A stretch of DNA of 64,000 bases from Baylisascaris procyonis (GCA_037389465.1 JAZARR010000008.1:4031501-4095500), one strand, 5' to 3'. Shown: positions 11,284 to 60,136, counted from the stretch's first letter. Notes: generated by a model from the sequence alone, not told the origin. A program made the numbers and translations.

Positions 11284-14200
11284 ATATTTTCGGGAATGAA
11301 GTGCTTCTTTTAATAATCTAGTGTTTTTAATATCTAAGAGCCATACTTTGATGAGGTCGACCATCTTCTCGTTAGATACATCCGGAGATATTTCAGAGCT
11401 CTTCCCTTTCGCGAACATTTCTCCTAAAGTGCCGAATGCATCACCGCTTCCTTTTATCATCCTGAACATTGCATCCTATTTATGAAGTTCTTCAATCTCA
11501 GAGAAGCAGCTATTCGATCCTCAAAAATACAAGAATGTAACGAAATGGAGTATGACTTTGACCACGGTGTTGTTCAAATTATTGAGCCATCAAAGTGCAG
11601 CGCATTTCATTGTTTTTTTTCCTTTTTTTGCAAAATTCCATTAATTCTTATAAAAATTCTTGGCTGCATCCACTCTGCAACATTTGTTTCACTAAAGTGC
11701 ACTTCAGCGGTAGCATCACCGAATCTTAGCGAATGAAAGTTCGAGGAATCTTGAAACTAACTTGCTCAAAGCTCGAAAGTTGGAACGCTAACTACGACGA
11801 GAAAATCGGAATAAATGCGGACACTTCTGAGCACCTTGAAACTAAGACAATGACATTTTATTGCACGCAACCATCTTTTGTTGGGAAATTGAATCGAACG
11901 CAATGCTTTCAGTGAAAATAGGAATTCTCATAAAGTGTGTGAGCACAATGGCAAGCGAAAAATAATGCTATTCATTCACATGAATGCCAAATGAAACGAA
12001 GCTTATGAGGAGTGCAAATCAACACTCAACTACTAATCCTAGAAACATTTTTGGCACATACAAACATTTTTATAAAGGTCCATTGTATTTTATTGAACAA
12101 AAGTTTCGAAGCCATAATTTTAGTAATCAGTGAGCAAGTAATATATTCGATATAGAAATTCCTTTTCAAGCGAGTGTGAGATGTTCAATGCGTGTTTCCC
12201 ATTTCACTGTTTGATTGCTATTTAATACCTAGCATGGATGCTGATGCCACATTTTTCTGCTGAGATTGACGTACCTGAAAGATTTTGTAACTTGAACACT
12301 TCTCGAAACTGAATTTCTGTTCAAAAACAGCTTTTCGTCAGAGAAGCGAGTATACTTTTTTTCGTGAAAACTTCAACGGAGGGTTCTATTCAACATATTT
12401 TAATCTATTTGAAAGGGTAGACGCTTTATTGCCAACCGAAAGAAGTCTCTCTCTCTCACTATCCTAATGTGTCCTCAAATCTTCCATTGTCATTTTATAC
12501 CAACACTGAATAATTTTCCAAGCGTTAATGAGCAATGATTTATCACTGGTTGAAAAATGAGCATATTCAGGTGCTTTCGAGACAACGGGCTCCGAGTTTT
12601 GAACTTTGGTCATACGCAAGGTGCACACTGCTATGCGAAATTGTAGTCAGGGCATGTTTGTGCACAGCTTTAACAATCTACAAGAGTGCTAAAGCCGACT
12701 TTCAGCAGTGTAGAGGAATTAGTAGCCGACTCCGGGATTTCCATATTTCATGGTATGACCGCGTGCTGTTGATCTGTATCTCTTTGGCCACAAGGCTGGA
12801 CGAATCCATGGTCCAATGTTCATAGCTCTGTGCATGCATTGTTTTGGGAATGTCGATTCGCTTCCTGCATTCCTATACGGAAAGCCTTCTGCAGGAGCAC
12901 GCCTGCAGCAATTTTGTTGAGTATCTCGTTCACAGTGGCAGTGTCAATAGCCGAGGGTCGCGACCGCATCCACTATGCTTCTGGCAAGGATTGACTTTAG
13001 ATATTTTGCAGGTGAATATGCTGTAATGAGCCGTAGTAATGAAGCTTTACTTTTCAATCGCCTTTCTTAATTCTAACCTGCTTGCATGTCATAACGCCCA
13101 ATTTGATTGTTGCTTTCAGATTCTCGAAACAATATTTCATGCATTGGGCAAGCGACCGAGCATGTGAAAGGAATGCAACTTGACGATTTGACAATGAGTT
13201 GATAATATTTCTTAAGAACCGTTGCGAGGCCATCAATGTGATGTTCGATGCAAGATGTGATCCAATGTGTGCCGCTTTTTTGGCGAGAAAATTAGAAACA
13301 GAGCAAAATTCTCATCTTTTTTCTTTTAAATATTCCCCTTCTCTCGTTATCGATTCGGAGCTCATTTCGCTGTGCACGTCGCTCCCACAAATTCCTTGTG
13401 GAGCAATGTGGGAAAGAACGAGCATTCTTTTTTTGTTCCACGAGGAGATGTGTATAAATTTACATCTTTTTCCATTGTCCCTCATCGTGCACTTTCGAAA
13501 ATGAATACGCTGCTCATAGCATGGAAAAGATCTGCACCTGATTGCATATTTCGATTATTTATGAAGAAGTTTCATAAGCTATTTGAGAGCTCATGTTATT
13601 GCGAAGCCAGCTGAACAGCAAGTGATCCTACGGGCTCAATGCCCCAAAAATTGCTTTCGCTGCTAAAAACTGAATGTGTGAATCAAGACGTACCTTCTGT
13701 ATTGAAGCTGAAGTCCTACAATCTGATTCGAAAATTCTCTTATAATGGAGAAAATATTTCCAGTTTGATTCATCAATGCATGGATGAGCCTTACTCACTC
13801 ACCCACAGAAATGAAAAGTACGAACTTTAATGATGCTGTCTAACAACAGTATTCAACTTCAGTATCGAACGACAGCGATTTAATGTTCTTCAAGCTTTCA
13901 GCTTTATCGCAAAGGAAACACATTTTGCTCTCTCCCACTTTACCCTACAAAAAACGTTACGTTTGTGTAGTGATGTAGATGTACTCGTTTCACGAGACCT
14001 ATTAGTTTATTTGTTCATAGTATATACATGCAAGCATCAATTTATAAAATAATTGACAACACACTTTATAAAAAAATTTTCTCTCTTGAAGCATTCCAAT
14101 TTCCTTCTCTCATCACCCACAGGCTAAATGCTCAAAGGCTACGTGTAGGAGATCTCCTTGGTTGACAAGTCATTTTCGAATTCCGGCATTGGTAACACCA

Positions 14201-15569
14201 TGTTTGAAAGTTTTCATATTAGCGTTTTCAACATAATTGAAGAATGAGACATCGAATAGAGGAGAAAACATCAAATCACGAAAAAAATCAGTGTGAGTCC
14301 GGAGTGGATGATTTCGTTCTTCATAACCGGTTTTGCTTTTGGAAAATTTTCTCTTATTCTTATATCGAACTTCACATCATCGGGACGCCCATGAGCCGAT
14401 CATGCAATTTTTTGTTTGTCTTTCACTTGCATTATGAATAGAATCACCTGAAAAGCGTATAAAAGGATCTGACATGAACGCGCCGCTTTTGCGATTACGC
14501 CCTTCATCAACGAGCTCACAAAATGCCAGCAAATGATGAGATATCCACATTATGAGCTCATATTTTAAATGATCCCATCGCTTGCACAAATCACCTACAA
14601 AATCTAGTTGTTTCATCCACTTTTTTAAATTTGCATCTGCCGATCTACATTCACGACATCGTACACATGCGTATGTCTGCACGTGTAGTGGCTGGAACCA
14701 GGGAACCACTGCAACGACTGGAGTAGGCTTCTCAGTTTGGGGGACATAGTGTAACCATACCGTGATCTCCTCTATCAACTTTCAAATTAATCCATCAACA
14801 TCTACGGAAGTTATAATCAACGAAAGACGCTGAAAATTTCGCACACATTTTGTGGTCGCTCATTCTTCGAATTTGCCAGCTTTCAATGAGCGTATTTTTT
14901 ATTCCGATCAGCACATTGCGTTCATTTATGTCTAAAAAATGATACAAGATGAGGACTAACAAATCCATTTCTCAACTAATCCAGCTACTTCAACACATCC
15001 TTCGTCAAAGATTCGCTACTTTTGGCCCTGGCTATTGTCAACTGCATGAAAACATTTCTGCACATTCAAGCATCTCTCATCTCTAATTCCTTCTATACCG
15101 AGTGTTTTAACCTGAAATTTGATAAAAGAGGCTAACCTTAGTGAATATCTCCTCCGAATTAAGCAGTTTCAGCTTCAGCAGCTCTCGATGTGAAACTACT
15201 GAACATGCAAACGTAGCATATTTTACGGCTGAAGAGGAATCATTTGTGAAAGATTTGTAGAAACAGGCTGCTTACTCGAAATATTAGGCATATTGTTACT
15301 GCACATTTTCTAGTACTTGTTCATAAACAGGAAATCGGGTAATTTGTGAGGAAGATTGCATAGACGCTCACTTACTTGCCAGCTTCTCTGATCCACTTTA
15401 TCACTTGTTGTAAATCTGAGAGTGTGAAATGCAGTCGAGTAGGTCGCAAATTGCTTGCAATTTCCCTTCCCTATTCGATTTGCCGTAACACATCCGGTGC
15501 ATGATCAATCAGCTTGAAAGCTATATTGATCAAAGCTTGAATGCAGTCTACGATCAAGTGAGAGTTGCT
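11284..15569 (-). pseudogene. Minus-strand coding segments of an unsolved gene or pseudogene
   Basis: Six segments have coding composition and good splice edges: 15376-15569 (ends at GTAAGT), 15137-15267, 14847-14931, 14450-14780 (W/C-rich; EEITVWLHYVPQ, YACVRCRECRS), 12275-12316 and 11284-11461. The first reads LIVDCIQALINIAFKLID, then an in-frame TAG at 15471-15473, then GREIASNLRPTRLHF. Phases chain only between 14450-14780 and 12275-12316; the other joins do not fit. Either exons are missing or the gene is broken. Helical Leu-rich segments suggest a repeat-helix protein. The EIxxWL pattern faintly recalls URB1/Npa1, but that is a guess. It lies directly upstream of the kinase-like gene on the same strand. 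Confidence 0.35.
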
Positions 15570-16172
15570 CTATGCTCTGGCTTATAGTCACCTAATAGCA
15601 TAACTTAGCTTCGATGGGCCAAGTTTTGAAACTGCTAGGTAGGCAAGTATATACATTCGCATGTCATGCGTTTGCGCACATGCACTACGAAAGCAAATTT
15701 CATAGCGTTTTTAGTGAAACTTCCATGGATGATACGCATTTTGAAACAATTAAGTTGAGACAAATTTCATTCTGCCAATATTTTCCATTGTAATTCACCA
15801 ACGTTGAACAAATTCCAACCCCAATTCATACAACACTTTCAAAAGTTTTCGCTGCGAAAAACAGTCAGAAATTTGCTCATATGTAAAATGCATCGTTGCG
15901 TTGAACATTATTTCTTCCAAAAGTGAAAATAAAAGAAGGACAGCAATGCTTTGATTTTTTCATGGGAGTATTTTAAAAGTGTCCAATTCAAATTTATCGT
16001 GCATTTTGCGGACTGTCGCTTTAAATTGATGAATTTTAATATGAATCTGTTATAAACTGATGATGAATTTAGCTTTGATGGATGCAGTATACCGTTTTCG
16101 CTTGAATTAGGATTCTTAAAATAGAAGCTATTCCATCGTACGTGGAAGTCTTCTTTTCGAAATCAACCAAGA

Positions 16173-16722
16173 ATGAAATTGCCAAGTTTTAATCAAGTAA
16201 ATACACCACATTCGTTACCCAAGGAAATAAGTCTCCTCGGTGAACGTTTGAATGGGGAAAGTGAAAAAATTTGGAGCTTCGTATTTTTTGAATCGAATCA
16301 GGAGATGGAGCCGTTTCTTCTCGGCTCGCTTTCTAATTGCCTCAAAAAATTTGCACAAATTGCCCCAGTGCAAGGAATGACGAACAATAGGAAACTGGAT
16401 CGAGTGGAAATCATGGTGAGATAAGAGTGAAACGATTTTCGAAGCACCGGTTCTCCTGTAATTGGACTCCTTTGAGTCGTTTTGTTTTTATATATTCCAT
16501 TAGATCAAATAATGCCCCTTTCCCTCTGAACTTCGAAAAAGATGTAGCTACCCTCTCCTTTTATTCTGAAACACAAAGAATGAATTGCCTCCAGATGTGG
16601 CGCTTTGTCAAAATTATCCAAACAAATCGCTCCCTGTCAGCAAAAAAACTTGCGCAATTATGGCTGAGAAACTTATCCAAGAGTTATTCAGCTATATTCA
16701 CGAGTTTCTGTCTTATGTATAA
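16173..16722 (+). CDS. Candidate two-exon small gene, unknown
   Basis: Exon 16173-16415 starts at ATG (MKLPSFNQ) and ends at a GTGAGA donor. Exon 16579-16722 begins NELPPDVALC and ends at TAA. Both junctions are phase 0 and the intron is 163 bp, giving 128 residues. Composition is plausible (PFLLGSLSNCLKKFAQIAP; KLIQELFSYIHEFL), with no membrane segment or recognised motif. The acceptor (ACACAAAG) is weak, and an earlier 5' exon is possible. Not recognised. Confidence 0.33.
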
Positions 16723-19631
16723 TAACTGCCTTCAATAGTTCTATTCTTTGAAGGTTTCGATTCAAAAGGCTTAGAGGAGGCTTATTTCAAGCTCAAATCA
16801 ACTTTACCACCCTATTTAATTGTTAAAGCATAGTGGGACAACTATCCTTTTCATAAATATTTTAGTAAAATATGTACTAATGAAACCAAACTCATCACTA
16901 TGTTCTAATGGTAACACGTGGAATTCCGAATGACGTTACAAGATTCGACTATTGTGTTTAAAAACCTGCATCACTTCAGTAAGTAAGAGGTATCACAACA
17001 TCTGTGTTTTATGTGATAGACAAAATCGACAAAAACTGGTAAGATTAAATTATGCTAGAGGTCTAATTGCTCTTTGCCAGAACAGAAAAAGTTGCGATGA
17101 ATGAGGCGAAAAGTGACATTCGAAATGGCACGATTTTATTGATGTTCTCATCATGTAGATTTTTGCATTTTGATGATCTAAAAATTGTGAGAGAACATGG
17201 AAGACGAAAATATCTTCACGCGAGGCAATCTACGAAGATTTATTACATCACGTTTGACGAGATATGTACTACGTTTACAAATTCACAGCTGGTCCCAGTA
17301 AAGCATATATGGAAGAGCACATGATATCCATTAAGCACATGAAATCGGTTCGCTAAGTGATTGGCAAAAAGGTGCTATTATAGGTTTGTCTCATAGAAAT
17401 CCGCATTTCATGTCAGTCCACCTCTCACTACCGCTCTATTTCTAACCGAATTTTTCACTGCCGAGGGCAGCACACTTTTATTGTCACCCAGTGGGCGACA
17501 AGAGGGTATACGTAACCAAAGATGAGTGCAACGAGTTCGCCAGGCACAGATATAACTGCCTGTTTCCTTTCTTTGCGATTTGGCGCCTGTTTCACTGTCT
17601 CCTATTCATAGTCATCTTTCTGCGTTCAAATAAGGCCTCACAATAAGCGGAATTGGTCACAATAATAGTTGTTCGTCTTACTATTATTAGTGATGTTCTC
17701 CAGAGAAAATTTTCAGGCGAGATAAACACATTATCGGTGTTCGAATTATTGGTCGGCATTCTCCGCATCTCGCCACTGCAGACATGGTGAAGGGAATCAC
17801 AGTCTCTTTATGGTCTCACTTTGTAATCGTCACTAAGAACAATGTTTGTACTGTTATCTGCATTGCTTGTTCATCGACCACTTTGCAACAACTATTCTCA
17901 AACGATTCGACAGGCAAAGTTTGTTAAGTTCTAAATTGGAAAATTGACACATTTCAGATCTATAATTTGAACAACGCTCGCAAATTATGCTCTTTTTCTC
18001 CTTTCCCTTCTGGCATTTTTACGCATTGTTTCATATCGTCGTCAGCTACAGCATAGTAAATTCGAGAAAGCATTGTGATTAGAAGCTCAACCTATTAAAA
18101 AACGAAGGCTATTGTGTGGAATAAATTGTCAGCATCTAAATGACTAGGTAATCGGCTATGAGCAGCCCAATAAGAGGTCATAATTAATCCTGATCAGAGA
18201 TTAGAATATGCTGATGCCGAATTTGAACGCAAGAAAATTAAAACATTGCTTCAACTGTCACGCCTTGCAACCTCAACGTGGAAAAGAACTACTGAGTGCT
18301 TGAATATGACTATTGTGTACTCTGTTTCTTAAAATATGACTAACGACTCTCCAGATGTTGTCGAATTATGAAAAAGGTTAACAAGTCTTCATGAATCAAA
18401 ATACGCAAAACGCGAATGCACTTACACTTGTACTCGCTTGTAATTGACCGAATTTCATCACACAAAACTCCCCTGTGTAACTGCACACTTTATGCCGTAC
18501 TAACTTCATTTGAATTATCTGCTGCTATGCAGAAAAGCGAAGGCAACATGAGCAGAATCGAATAGTTGGGCACAATTGCAAAAATATGAGTTACACTTAG
18601 AGCCGATGGAAAGCTCTATTAGCGTTCATCAGATCGTTTGCATGCTTACATTAGAAAATTGTCGTCAACTTGTTGTGGCAAGGTGCTTTCTGTTTTCAAT
18701 GTTGCTTGTTGTTGTATCTGAATAATCTCGAACTCTCTTGATCAAAGTTCAGTATGAATTGAATGTGGTACATCGTTTATTTAATGAATAGCCACAAATT
18801 CAACAGTCATAGTAAATATTCGAATTTTGTTTGAAGCTTCATACAGAGACCATCCGAGAAGGTACTATCACTTCGTTGGAATTTGAGGCATGCATTCAAT
18901 ATCATAACAATGGAAATATCACAGAAAGTCAAATCTTCAGTGATAACCAATATAAACTTATTGTATACGCACGCTTGCTATGAAATGATCAAATATCAAA
19001 TACTTGCAGCTGGTTTCAGTGCCTGACATACGCAGCCGATCGGCTTGCGTCTTTCAACTCAGCGATCAAAGAAGTTAGGGAATTCGGAAAAAAAAAAGTT
19101 GCTAAATTTGATAAGATTAATATTTATTATAGGGTGACTTTTCTTTACAGCTTTCCAGTTGATCTTTCGAAGTTATACCAACTTCAGCTTAAAACAAATA
19201 AAATAGCAGCATTTGCACATATTTTTCAACCAAAATGCGTCGATTCTTCACACTTTGGATGAAAACAGATGGAGAATCGAGCTACAGGACCTTCCATGAT
19301 ACGCAGTTCATGTTTCTGTGCTGAATATCGCTCATCCAAGCAAGATATAAGTGATATCAAGTAAGCAATGAAGCCGACTTTCACGAGTTACCAAGGAAAA
19401 GTGCAAACCAATCTCTTAATTTCGTTGAATATCAGCGTTCAATATTTGCTTCCCGGGATCAGCATCTCCTATATATCATAATTCTTTCTGAAGTTCCGTT
19501 ATATTGCGCCTTGCCATCCACATCGATAAATGATGAGCACAACTTTCCCTTTCAGAATAAGGGAAGCCATTGTCGATTGTAGGGGGACTGGTCGTTCGCC
19601 CTTTTTCCGTGATGAATGCGATCGGTTGACG
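16723..19631. other. No gene seen
   Basis: AT-rich sequence with short open frames only. An 85-codon frame at 17067-17324 has no splice support or motif. I see no repeat array and no RNA gene. Confidence 0.5.
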
Positions 19632-20247
19632 TCATGCACAACGAGCTGAGCACAAGATCGTGAACCGATATCTATTAAGTGGCTGATAAGAAGCGAAACA
19701 ATGCATCTCGTGACCGACTAAAAGACTGCTGCGCTGCGAATGTCCATTAATGGCGTTGATTTGCATTACAACTGCCAGCTGGCTGGTGCCATTTAAGAAT
19801 GGCCATTGGAAATCCTCTTCACTCTGCAAAAAATTATGCCAAGATGTCTATAGGCAGCTTATCAACAACTGCTATCTTTGTTTTTCCGTGATATTCAAAT
19901 GTTCCTCATTTCCGCAACGGTGACTTTTCGTTAATATGAAATGTTTAAAAAAAGAAATAAGATGGTTTCCACCTTCCTGCATATTTTAAGAATTCAATGA
20001 AATGATTCCCGCAAGTGGAGGCGAGGGAAGGGAGGATTAAAGGAGGGTTTAGATGCAAAACAAGGGTGGGAGGTAGAACTTCGCTGAGTCGAAGTGAGGA
20101 TGTTACTCTTAATGACTGCCCCACCCCCCAACCCCTCCCTCCCTCTTCCTCTTCAGAAGTCTCATATCCGCTCATTGTTTCTTTGCCGCTTTCGTGCACA
20201 GTTCGCATCTCGATTCTGCGGCCAGTCGTCGCCATTTTCGATGCCAC
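19632..20247 (-). CDS. Candidate two-exon small gene, unknown
   Basis: A first exon 20107-20247 starts at ATG (MASKMATTGRRIEMRT) and includes an acidic stretch (ETSEEEEGG) before a GTAACA donor. A second exon 19632-19823 follows a strong TTTTTTGCAG acceptor and reads SEEDFQWPFLNGTSQLAVV to a TGA. Both sides are phase 0, the intron is 283 bp, and the product would be 110 residues. I recognise no family. The first exon overlaps a plus-strand open frame in a low-complexity stretch, which lowers confidence. Confidence 0.3.
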
Positions 20248-20635
20248 TTTTAATTGTGATTCACTTTCACTTTCCGTCTGTTTCGAATAATCGGATTTGG
20301 CACTAGCGTTTTCATTTATGAAAGTTTAGTAACTTAATTTCCTTTAAACGATCTGTAAGCACCTTGAGAAATATCCAACTTTCTTTGATGACCGAGCGGT
20401 TAAATTTGCGATTGTTGGATGAACTCAGTAAAGAAGAGAAGCACAGCGAGGTGCTGGCACAATATCCGCTTTTACATTTTACTCGCCACACCACATTCTC
20501 TCATGAATTGCTGACAAATAGTAAAACCTTCGCAATATTCTTTCTTTCTCGAAACTTAATCGTTTGCGTTTTGTCTTTGCATATTCTTTCTCAAAAAACT
20601 TAATCGTTTTGCGTCCCAAGCACAACCGTTCGAAA

Positions 20636-20881
20636 ATGCCTGAGTATTTTAGCACGCCCTCGAATTTTATGGACCACTTTGAAGTTTCCTATAGAATGTT
20701 ATTTTCCTATGCATATCATACGATCAAATTCCGTAGCGTAGCTGTAGCGGTTCGCGAATTTGATGCACGGGAGATCCGGACAGCCGAAAATGCGAACATA
20801 TCCACAGATGTGCACATAGAAATGATGGTGCCAATTGCGAGAGTGCATAACCTGCTTAGCGAAACAAATGCGAGCATTTGA
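20636..20881 (+). CDS. Coding-like open frame, unknown
   Basis: 82 codons from ATG (MPEYFSTPSNFMDHFEV) to TGA with mixed, coding-like composition and no recognised motif. It sits just before a second frame of similar quality at 21010-21294. The two could be parts of one gene or of an old element. Confidence 0.2.
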   Translation: MPEYFSTPSNFMDHFEVSYRMLFSYAYHTIKFRSVAVAVREFDAREIRTAENANISTDVHIEMMVPIARVHNLLSETNASI

Positions 20882-21009
20882 ATATTAATTCATTTCGGGA
20901 TTAAGCGAAGAGAGTATACATGGACGGATTGACCATCGGCAATAATTCTCGTGGATATGATGTTCCGGTTTGGTTTTTCAAACGATTTCTATGATGAGGG
21001 ATAGCGCCG

Positions 21010-21294
21010 ATGAAATATTTACTTCAGTGCATTTCTACATTACGGCCGGTTGATAGGGAAATCGTATGTACTGCTGGAGATCCTGAACTCCATAACGATG
21101 GGAGCGTCGTTGACAATAACTATCGACGGAATTTTTTTGATCCTCTTTTTTACCACCATGTGTGCGAATTCATGATCTCGCAATCTTTCCTTGACCAATC
21201 GGATCCAAAAGTGACAGAGCAGAGAAATGCGTCAATTCGTCCAATTCTCAGTAGTCTTCATGAATCGACTCGTATCTTAATTCTGCGACTATAG
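21010..21294 (+). CDS. Coding-like open frame, unknown
   Basis: 95 codons from ATG (MKYLLQCISTLRPVDREIV) to TAG. Composition is coding-like (GDPELHNDGSVVDNNYRRN), but no family is recognised and no clear splice sites join it to 20636-20881. Confidence 0.22.
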   Translation: MKYLLQCISTLRPVDREIVCTAGDPELHNDGSVVDNNYRRNFFDPLFYHHVCEFMISQSFLDQSDPKVTEQRNASIRPILSSLHESTRILILRL

Positions 21295-23568
21295 ATTCTC
21301 CTCAAGCTGATGCAACTGATGCATCATAATATATTGGTTTTTTTTTCATTTATGTACCATGTTTGAAATCTGTGCGGAAAGGTCATTAGCCTCTGAATTG
21401 TATTGATTTTTCCGCGTTTGCATATATTTGTACATGTATTCCTTATGTGTCCAAGGATTGAGTTCAAATTGATTGAACATGTTTGCGATCCTGTAGCGGG
21501 AATTTTTTAATTGAAGTATATGTTATTTGAAGTGATCCCTAAAAATCATCTGGTATGAAATCGGCTTACCTTTCAGGTGCCATAGCTTTTTTTGCTTTGA
21601 TAGATCGAAATGAAATTTAGTGGGCATAGGGATGGGCAGAGAGATACCAATTTGCATGTGCAAACTTTCTCACAGTATGACTTTTTCTGATATTTAGTCG
21701 GCCTGAGCCGATTCTTTAATGCTTTCAACAACTCTGTTCCGGTCTGTCATGGACGTTTTTGCATAGCATCCTGCAGCTCAACTTGACCAAACAAATCCAA
21801 CCATGCATAATATATTTTTTAATACTCAGTTTGCCTAGATTCAAGGCTATATGTTTGTGTTCAGCATAAGCAGCATCTTATGCAACCAGCAAATAGCAGC
21901 GTTGAATCCCTAACAATTAGAGCATTTGATTTTAACTTTGACCAACGATCGCTTGGCTCCTCCACAAGCGTAGATTTCTTTACTTAGCAGTTGGCGCTGA
22001 GAAATGGGAACGGTATGAGAGTTTCAGGACACATGTGACATTGATTGTGTATAGAGGCGCATAGTTTCCTATATCTGAAGATTCGATCTCAGTTAAAATG
22101 CGAGCATGAAACTCTGAGCTCAATGGTTAAAAAGTTGGATGTTGCCTTCAATCGACAGTAGAATAGGTTTCTCTCTCGAATAATGTCACTGTGTTAAATC
22201 CCCCTTCATTATAGTTGTTTGCAAAAGAAAAATATACTCTTAATTTGTAATTTTTCGTACAAATAACAAGCATACAGTATGCTGAAGACGCTTTCAATTG
22301 AGTGGTGAAGCATAGATGTTAGAAGCGCAATCATTTAGAGCATCAAAATCTTTAACAATTTTCCATAAAATTCTGAGTGCAAAGCATACGCAAATCATGT
22401 TTTCTATTCATGTCAGTGAGTAATATGCGCATAAGTAATGCGTCATCGAGGACTTTTGCTTGTGTGAAATTTTGGTCTAGTGATCTTAATAACACACAAA
22501 TTCAATGCTGCTAGTAATGGCGGTAGGCTGTTCATTAAATTCGAGTCACCAGTTGAAAGTTGCTCACCATTTTCGAAAATTTTATAGCGTCATTAGGTGC
22601 TCATACTTCTGGGTTTTTCTTTCTGTTCTTTTTCCTTCAACTTTATGTGGTCTCTTTCATTCTCAAGTTTCTTGGCAAAAGGGCCTTCCGCTAAAGCGAT
22701 ATCGGAAAAGGACGGGACGGCGTTCTGTCTAGTCAGCTATTCGAAGTACTGGCAGTCGGCACATCAAACTGTCAGCGCAGGAACTCAGAAAATTGAGTCA
22801 GCTTAAACAACGTTCTCTCCAGCCGGCTGTTCATGTTCGACGTTTTGTCTTCCCCTTTTTTTCACTATACTACTTGTTGAAGCCAAAGGAGTTAATCAAC
22901 TCGGCCATCATCGAAGTGCAGTATAAATGGGTCAATGAGCAATAAACGTTCAGTTAAGAGCTTTCATTTCACTGACTTATTAATGTAGTCGGCATACGAA
23001 GTGCGATACTATACATCATGATATTGGCGTTTTTACTTCTACGACCGTTGTTTTCTTTTTCTGTGCGGAAGCAAACTTTAACATGTCTGTAGATATTTTG
23101 GAAAGAATGCTTATGTAACGCGAATCAATATATTAATTTAGAGTGAGTAAGGATTGGATGACCTTAAGATGCCTGAATTAGAAAACATTTGTCTGACATA
23201 TTTTAAATTGTTCGCAGTAGGTTATGTTCTAGTAGACGAAGCATGTTGGTGATCTTTGATAATTTGTTTTCAACTTCTTACAGCACTACCGTGAATGTCT
23301 TACAGCATCTGCTGATGAAATTTTCCAAACGCACTCTTCAAATAATCAACTCATCTGTGTTTCATTTATCCTTCCACAAAGATGGCGAATGATGCTCAAT
23401 TAGTGTCATGTTCATCGTGTTGTTATATCTGTTAAGCACGCGATAACCTGATAACAATAAAGCGTCGTATCGGATTCTGTAGACTTTTTCAGCAATCCGT
23501 TGCGTTATTGTTTGTTTTATGTTTTCTAAAGAGTAAACCATTAAAAAGATACCGGAATTGAGGCAGCC
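21295..23568. other. 5' flank of the peroxidase gene; no gene seen
   Basis: AT-rich with no supported exon. A TATAAA-type string occurs at about 22921-22926, some 645 bp before the peroxidase ATG. It could mark a promoter, but the distance makes this weak. Confidence 0.4.
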
Positions 23569-58087
<34,519 letters not shown>

Positions 58088-60136
58088 AAACATGCTCAAG
58101 CTGAAATAAGCGACGGTATCCGAACTCTCACTGCCATCTCGAATCATATCTTATTGATCTGTCTGTATTCAGTGTGCAATCGTCAATGCGCGGTTTGATC
58201 TGTTCGTCTTTACTAGTATTCTGCAGTATACATTATCGCACTTTTTGCTTCTTGGTGGATTCGAATTTACGCTTCCACGAACACTTCCTACCTTTCCGCG
58301 TTCCACTTTCCCATATTGCCTTCATAAGAGACCAATTTAAAGCCGGTGCTATCAGTACTATGAATGTAATAATTCAATTGGTTGTTTCAACGAGAAAGTG
58401 GTTCGCCTTTCCTATCAATCTATTATTATGGTACTTGAGGAGGGAAAAGAGGGCGAGGGAAGTGCGGAAGGAAAAGAGTCGAGATTGAGGACCTCGCTTA
58501 TGGCGTAACGCGGGCAACTGAATCATACCATTACCAAAAATAGCAGTCGGTCGCAAGAACAAATGCCTCCATTAGGAGACAGCGAGACGGTACCACCAGT
58601 CTGATGCTTCGTCGTGATAACATGAACTGCCCTTGCCTCTGTTTTTGAAAAGTGGCAAACATTCAGTAAGGCATTATATGAGCTATTACAAATGATCCCG
58701 ACTGAGGCAGTCGACGAGAGTAAAGTGTCGACCAGAATGATAGAATGCATTCCCATCGAAAAAAGCTAGCAACAACCCTGCACTAACATTGTCTCTTTAG
58801 TTACGATAGTAACATGGCCGGTCCCGAAGACACAATACACTTGAATATTGCTTTCTTCCCTCTTTAATGCCTCCCTTATGTCTTGACAGAAAATGATACA
58901 GTGTATGAGGTCGTTATGGTAACATTACTGATCACCTTCAGTACTGTAAAATAATGTTTCTCTGTGATATGCATGCATTGTAAACCACTCTAACTAACAT
59001 AAATAAAGCCTCGTTAACTTATCGTGTAACAAGCATCCCTATGCGAAGCCGCGCACCTCGTCCAAATTTCTTCACCACGCGTAAACGGTGGTGAGAACTG
59101 ACTTTGCAGAATATGCGATGTTAATGTACTGAAATTCGCAAAAGAGGGAAAATCTGGCAGGTGAATTTCTAATAACACCTCTTGCCGGGATATTCCTCTC
59201 TCCTTTTCAGTTCCCTTTCCCCTTCCGGCTAAATGTACGTCAACAATCCATTACTGCTGAAGAAGTGCGCCCTTTCCCCCGGATCAACTAATTTATCTGG
59301 CTTCACTAAAAACAAATAAAATCACTTATGATCAACCACTTTTTAATGCCTTCCGCAAATAACTATCGACTTTCACGAGCTTGAAGGATCGTTTAAAATC
59401 TATCGATTCCACAGTTGCAGCAATTCAACTGTTTTATATGGAGGCAATAACATGATGGCATTTGAACGCTTTTCACAATAGAACTTATAAAACTTTGGCC
59501 TTTCTGAGATATGAAATGAACAAAAACAGATACACTCGATATGCGAAAACACCGCAAGCGAAGAAATAGTCAAACGATGAGGAAGAACCCATCTTCAACA
59601 CTTTCGGTTTGAGATGGGAAGAGGTAGACGGAGTAAGGGGATCAGAAGAATCAATATTTAGTGCTACGATAGAGGGATGAAGTCTCTTAATCCGCCATGC
59701 CTTCAAATTCACATGAAGACATCGGAAGTGTAAAAGTGACGGCATGGCAATCGCAGCAACCGCCGATGACCCAAAATTAAATGAAAATTAACCACGACCA
59801 ATAATTCCCTGACGCCTTATACCTTTTCAGCTAGCGCACTACACTGTGTTAACAAAAGTAACACTTAGGCACCATAATGATATTGTCTTGTTTGATGAAT
59901 CTTGGGCAATTTACTTTCAAAAAGTTAAAACAGCAGTGAAAAAAATGCAGAAGAATAAGCGAAGTCAACAAAAAGGAAAGACATGGACCTGCAACAATGC
60001 ACTTTGCTGGATTCCTATTAAACATCAAACAAGGCATTCCTACCGCATTGCAACCACCACAACAACTTCAGCAACCAATAGTAGGGATGATACTCCATCA
60101 TACGTATAAAGTGGAAACAATCGAAACGCACCTAAT
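58088..60136. other. Convergent intergenic region between peroxidase and RFC3
   Basis: No supported gene. An AATAAA string at 59002-59007 is a possible but distant polyadenylation signal for the peroxidase gene. A minus-strand frame at 59485-59745 has no motif and no splice support. Confidence 0.5.

Noticed and set aside
59485..59745. Minus-strand 86-codon frame between peroxidase and RFC3
   Set aside because: Ser-rich low-information sequence with no splice partner or motif; likely chance.
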